This document shows, piece after piece, positions 17,952 through 20,438 of a DNA stretch of 20,438 nucleotides (the stretch's first letter is position 1; each line of letters begins with the position of its first letter). The position numbers and the translations under genes were made by a program. The stretch spans positions 1 to 20,438 of the forward strand of contig JSYX01000544.1 of assembly GCA_000787465.1 (NCBI GenBank), written 5' to 3'. This stretch comes from Thermomucor indicae-seudaticae (lineage: Eukaryota > Mucoromycota > Mucoromycetes > Mucorales > Lichtheimiaceae). Under the pieces are notes generated by a model. That model did no database searches, had not been told where the DNA came from, and saw only the letters and a program-made list of their open reading frames with translations.

Positions 17952-18810
17952 ATGGACGAAGTGTCGGACGAGGTAGAGGAGGAGCTGACAAGGAACGCCC
18001 ATTGGAAACCGTTACCAGTTGGGAGCAATAACCTTTGTCTGGCAATTGAATATGCAGGTTGCTTGACTGCATCTGAGCCTTTCCGGTAACTTACTAGCGT
18101 ATTTAGATGCTGCCTATGCATGGCCGCAAGGCCGTGGAAGACCATATCGTGAAAGAGGTGATGCCGTCGACGAGCTTTGGCTCGATTGAAAGAAAGGTGG
18201 CAAAGATCCTGCAGCGGCTGTATGCCCTTCAAAGAACGTAAAGAGAATTCTTTTAACATCAACCTTGTTCATTAGCTGCGCGAACTACGGAAGAAGCCAT
18301 GATTTTTCGACGAGGAACGAGGGCTCCTACGAGGACATGGTAGTTAAGCCGTTCATCGAGGAGAATGTCATCGGCTGTCCAGGGCATGCAGTCTAGCAAT
18401 GAGATAAGCTTCCCATAATGCGGTTTGTAACCTTATGCATGTAGCCACTTTACTGCTTTGAGAGTCGGGCCCAAGCGGGCGAAAAACATACCCAACATTG
18501 CCATGAACACGACCACGCGTAACGAGCGTCAAGATGTGGCCGTGTCGGAGGTGAAGGCGCGAAAGCACCGCTTTGGTTCTCAGGATTTCTTTCAAGCTTT
18601 CATATGAGATGCAGCTGCTGCTCAACATGCAAGTGAACCGCAACGTCCCGAATGCAAGGACATACGGGATTCTCATTGCTGGTAAGTTTTCTTGGCTCAA
18701 AAATTGTTATTATGAATAACACCTAAAAACATAATACAAACCACAATCGATTAACAGGCTTTGACTGCAGGACATTCTACATGGATCTCAATTATGGGTC
18801 ACACGGTTGA
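17952..18810 (+). pseudogene. Decayed multi-exon gene with an E-x-K nuclease-like motif
   Basis: Open pieces are 17952-18057, 18107-18237, 18276-18393, 18431-18607, 18609-18681 and 18758-18807. Some are joined by good introns (18682-18757 with GTAAGT donor and AACAG acceptor; 18238-18275 with GTAAAG). Recognisable strings are NEGSYEDMVVKPFIEENVI, DVAVSEVKARKHRFG, YEMQLLLNMQ and ARTYGILIAGFDCRTFYMDL. The D-x(n)-E-V-K order resembles the core of PD-(D/E)XK nuclease folds. The order of strings resembles a large lineage-specific family of Mucorales proteins, from memory. The coding frame is broken by an extra base in TTTCTTTC (18585-18593), where D-F continues into K-L-S-Y-E only after a one-base shift. 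There is also a stop at 18394, and the 3' end is replaced by transposon sequence. It is not expected to make a functional protein. Confidence 0.5.
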
Positions 18811-19326
18811 AGCACTGACGGAACAAGAAAACATTGCCTTGCAGGAGCTCGAGGATGTGACAAGTACGGCGTTCGGCAATGGCAACAGCGACGGGGAAGA
18901 ACGGCAAAATAGGATGTCTGCCCGAGAGTGGGTGTCAATTGATAATCTGCTTAACGGTAGTGCGCTTCCTAGCGATGAAGAAATCATCAAGGTGATTAGG
19001 CCAGCAGCGGAAGACAACGAAGATGATGATGCTACGCCGCCTGCACCATCCGCGAGGCCCTGGCTGCCTTGACGGTATTGCGCTCATTCGTTGAGCGAGG
19101 CAACGAGAACCTTCCTGATTGCGAAGCTTCTCATAGGCAGCCTGTGAAGTTCGAGCCAGAGCTCAGGAGAGCTTATGTTGGCAGTATGAAACAGCAGACG
19201 CTGGATAGATTCTTCAAGAAAGTGTATTTCTACATTTCGTTAGTCTGACCTTCGTATAATCACCCCGCGTTATAAGCACCAAGAACGTGAGGCACAAATG
19301 CGGTTATTATAACCAGGTTTTGACTG
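18800..19326 (+). mobile_element. 5'-truncated pogo/Tigger-type DNA transposon (transposase C-terminus plus right end)
   Basis: The open frame 18800-19072 contains MSAREWVSIDNLL and ALPSDEEIIKVI followed by an acidic stretch. This is the usual C-terminal tail of CENP-B/Tigger/Jerky transposases. A one-base frameshift near 19045 leads to REALAALTVLRSFVERGNE and the terminal MKQQTLDRFFKK (stop 19246-19248). About 80 bp further, the sequence from 19292 to 19326 reads in reverse as CAGTCAAAACCTGG followed by TTATAATAACCGC. It starts with the CAGT expected at pogo-family termini and is followed by TA (19327-19328), the usual target site. No left terminal repeat or catalytic domain is present. The element is truncated and lies directly against the nuclease-like relic. 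Confidence 0.65.
19292..19326 (-). repeat. Putative right terminal repeat of the Tigger-like element
   Basis: Read on the minus strand the terminus begins CAGTCAAAACC and contains the near-palindrome GGTTATAATAACC (19302-19314). The flanking dinucleotide is TA. The matching left copy was not found in this window. Confidence 0.55.
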
Positions 19327-19603
19327 TATTCTGAAGATTCCTAATCACAGGCGTTGTCTCTGTTGTCAAGTGAGATGAGACCGAACACAACGGTTCAGTT
19401 CATAACAGAAGGTATGATCTTGGCTTGGATCAGAATGTGTTATAAGAGCGTTTGTCTGAACCCCCTGATTATGGAAGCTAAGCCATGCATAAGCTTGGAA
19501 TGTGATGCATAACAGGATTGACCACAGTAACAGGTGACACTCAGAGGACAGAATTGGGGTAATGGTCCAGGTATCCGTTTCACAAAATAGGAATGAGAAG
19601 ATG

Positions 19604-19976
19604 TTAGGATACGACCTCGGAAGACGATTCGTCTGCAGGATTTTCGTTTTCGTCTATAATGCGGTTCAATATCCCAGGACGTAATACCAGCAAGCATAGA
19701 GAAATACCATAATCGACGACTTTTAAACCAGTATCATTGAGGTCCATGTCCTCAGTGGGCATTGTGCGCAGGGGGCGGGGTTTGCTCTTCAGTCGAGGTT
19801 TCATGCACTTTATGAATTGATAAACATGAATAAGCATGGTTTAAAAACAACATAACAACCTTCGCTACTTTGTGTTTCATCGCTGGGGCAGACCCTACCA
19901 TTGCCGATGCCGGCGCGTATTGCGCACGGTTTGAAATGGGCCAGCCATTCGGTATGCGAATGCAACGATTACACAC
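19604..19976 (-). CDS. Possible small two-exon ORF, unrecognised
   Basis: On the minus strand an open segment ending at 19860 (about 39 codons from the last upstream stop; contains RIPNGWPISNRAQYAPASAM) joins in phase to 19807-19604 (contains KPRLKSKPRPLRTMPTEDMD and TGLKVVDYGISLCLL). The intron would be 52 nt (19808-19859) with donor GTTGTT and acceptor AAAG, both weak. The joined product would be about 106 residues with no ATG at the very start; the first internal ATG is near the end of exon 1. The protein is basic, then acidic, with one hydrophobic stretch. It may be another fragment of repeat-family debris. I do not recognise it. Confidence 0.25.
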
Positions 19977-20438
19977 TTATTTGACTTAGAGAGTCAATTC
20001 AGGGTTGGTTTGACATTTCGCAAAGTCAAGACTTGTTAAGAAAATAAATCGAAAACTTAAACACTCGGAAAACTGTTAATAAAACAGGAGGCGCAACGCG
20101 AATATAATCCAAAAAGGGCACTTCTTTCGTCAGTTGTTGTCAGCCGACTGACTACAGCAGTTTTAGCAAAAGTCGGTCGGCTGACTAGACGTGTAGCCAG
20201 CAAACCGACTCAATTTCAACTGACTACGGTCCTAATCAGTCGCTGCTAACTTTCCTAAAATCGGCGGGATTATGTGCAGTGAGTGCTAAGCAAGCTGTTG
20301 TAGTTGGCCGGATGATGAGAGCTCGGAGTGGATGTGTCAATCTGACACGCGTGGTGTCTTGATTGTGGTTGTCGTATCCGACATACATTTCTCACACATC
20401 ACACCGTCATACATCAGCTCTAAGGGACCAATCGGGTA
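19977..20438. other. Gene-free right edge
   Basis: No coding region is supported. The segment is AT-rich to about 20110, then contains the hairpin described separately and several GACTGA/TCAGTC motifs (around 20145-20245), a pattern compatible with the terminus of a mobile element. Confidence 0.45.
20139..20185. repeat. 15 bp imperfect inverted repeat (hairpin), 17 nt loop
   Basis: The left arm GTCAGCCGACTGACT (20139-20153) pairs with the right arm AGTCGGTCGGCTGAC (20171-20185) at 14 of 15 positions. No protein-coding gene ends nearby and no poly-T follows, so a simple terminator is not implied. A mobile-element end or binding site is more likely. Confidence 0.75.

Overview
The window reads as nuclear DNA of a filamentous fungus. 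It is most likely an early-diverging (Mucoromycota, Mucorales-like) genome: there are many short introns (mostly 50-80 nt) with GTAAGT-type donors, compact spacing between genes, and debris of transposon and gene families that I associate with Mucorales. That lineage call is an inference from gene architecture and remembered family patterns, not from a search.

Layout. (1) Left edge, 1-1885: the amino-terminal part of a helix-turn-helix transposase-like gene runs off the left end on the minus strand. Upstream of it lie an (AT)n tract and a row of TGCGACA motifs spaced about 21 bp, followed by a frameshifted coding relic. (2) Core, 1886-13651: five well-preserved, intron-containing genes packed tightly. 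They are a membrane-bound M28 metallopeptidase (minus, 8 exons), an Amt/Mep ammonium transporter (plus, 2 exons), a RanBPM/Gid1-type SPRY-LisH-CTLH-CRA protein (minus, 7 exons), a type I metacaspase (plus, 12 exons) and a HUT1/SLC35B1-type ER nucleotide(-sugar) transporter (minus, 2 exons). The metallopeptidase and ammonium transporter diverge from a ~1 kb promoter region carrying GATAAG sites. The transporter and Gid1 genes converge (177 bp apart). Gid1 and the metacaspase diverge from a 301 bp shared promoter. The metacaspase and HUT1 converge with only 79 bp between stop codons. (3) Right part, 13652-20438: no intact gene that I can support. It holds a GC-rich but featureless stretch (about 14.85-15.8 kb), then a stack of broken elements: a LINE gag-like relic, a decayed multi-exon gene with an E-x-K nuclease-like motif, and the 3' tail of a pogo/Tigger-type DNA transposon with a recognisable right end. 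A small possible minus-strand spliced ORF and a strong imperfect hairpin follow.

Function. Three of the five core genes act in the secretory system or proteostasis (ER/vacuolar M28 peptidase, HUT1 transporter, Gid1 ubiquitin-ligase scaffold), and the metacaspase is also linked to protein quality control and cell death. The ammonium transporter supplies nitrogen and has the GATA-factor sites expected for nitrogen repression. The most notable sequence-level observations are two GC-AG introns in neighbouring genes, a stop-free intron of 60 nt in HUT1, the 21-bp-spaced TGCGACA array, and the nuclease-like relic abutted by the transposon tail. I did not find a clear novel multi-gene system.
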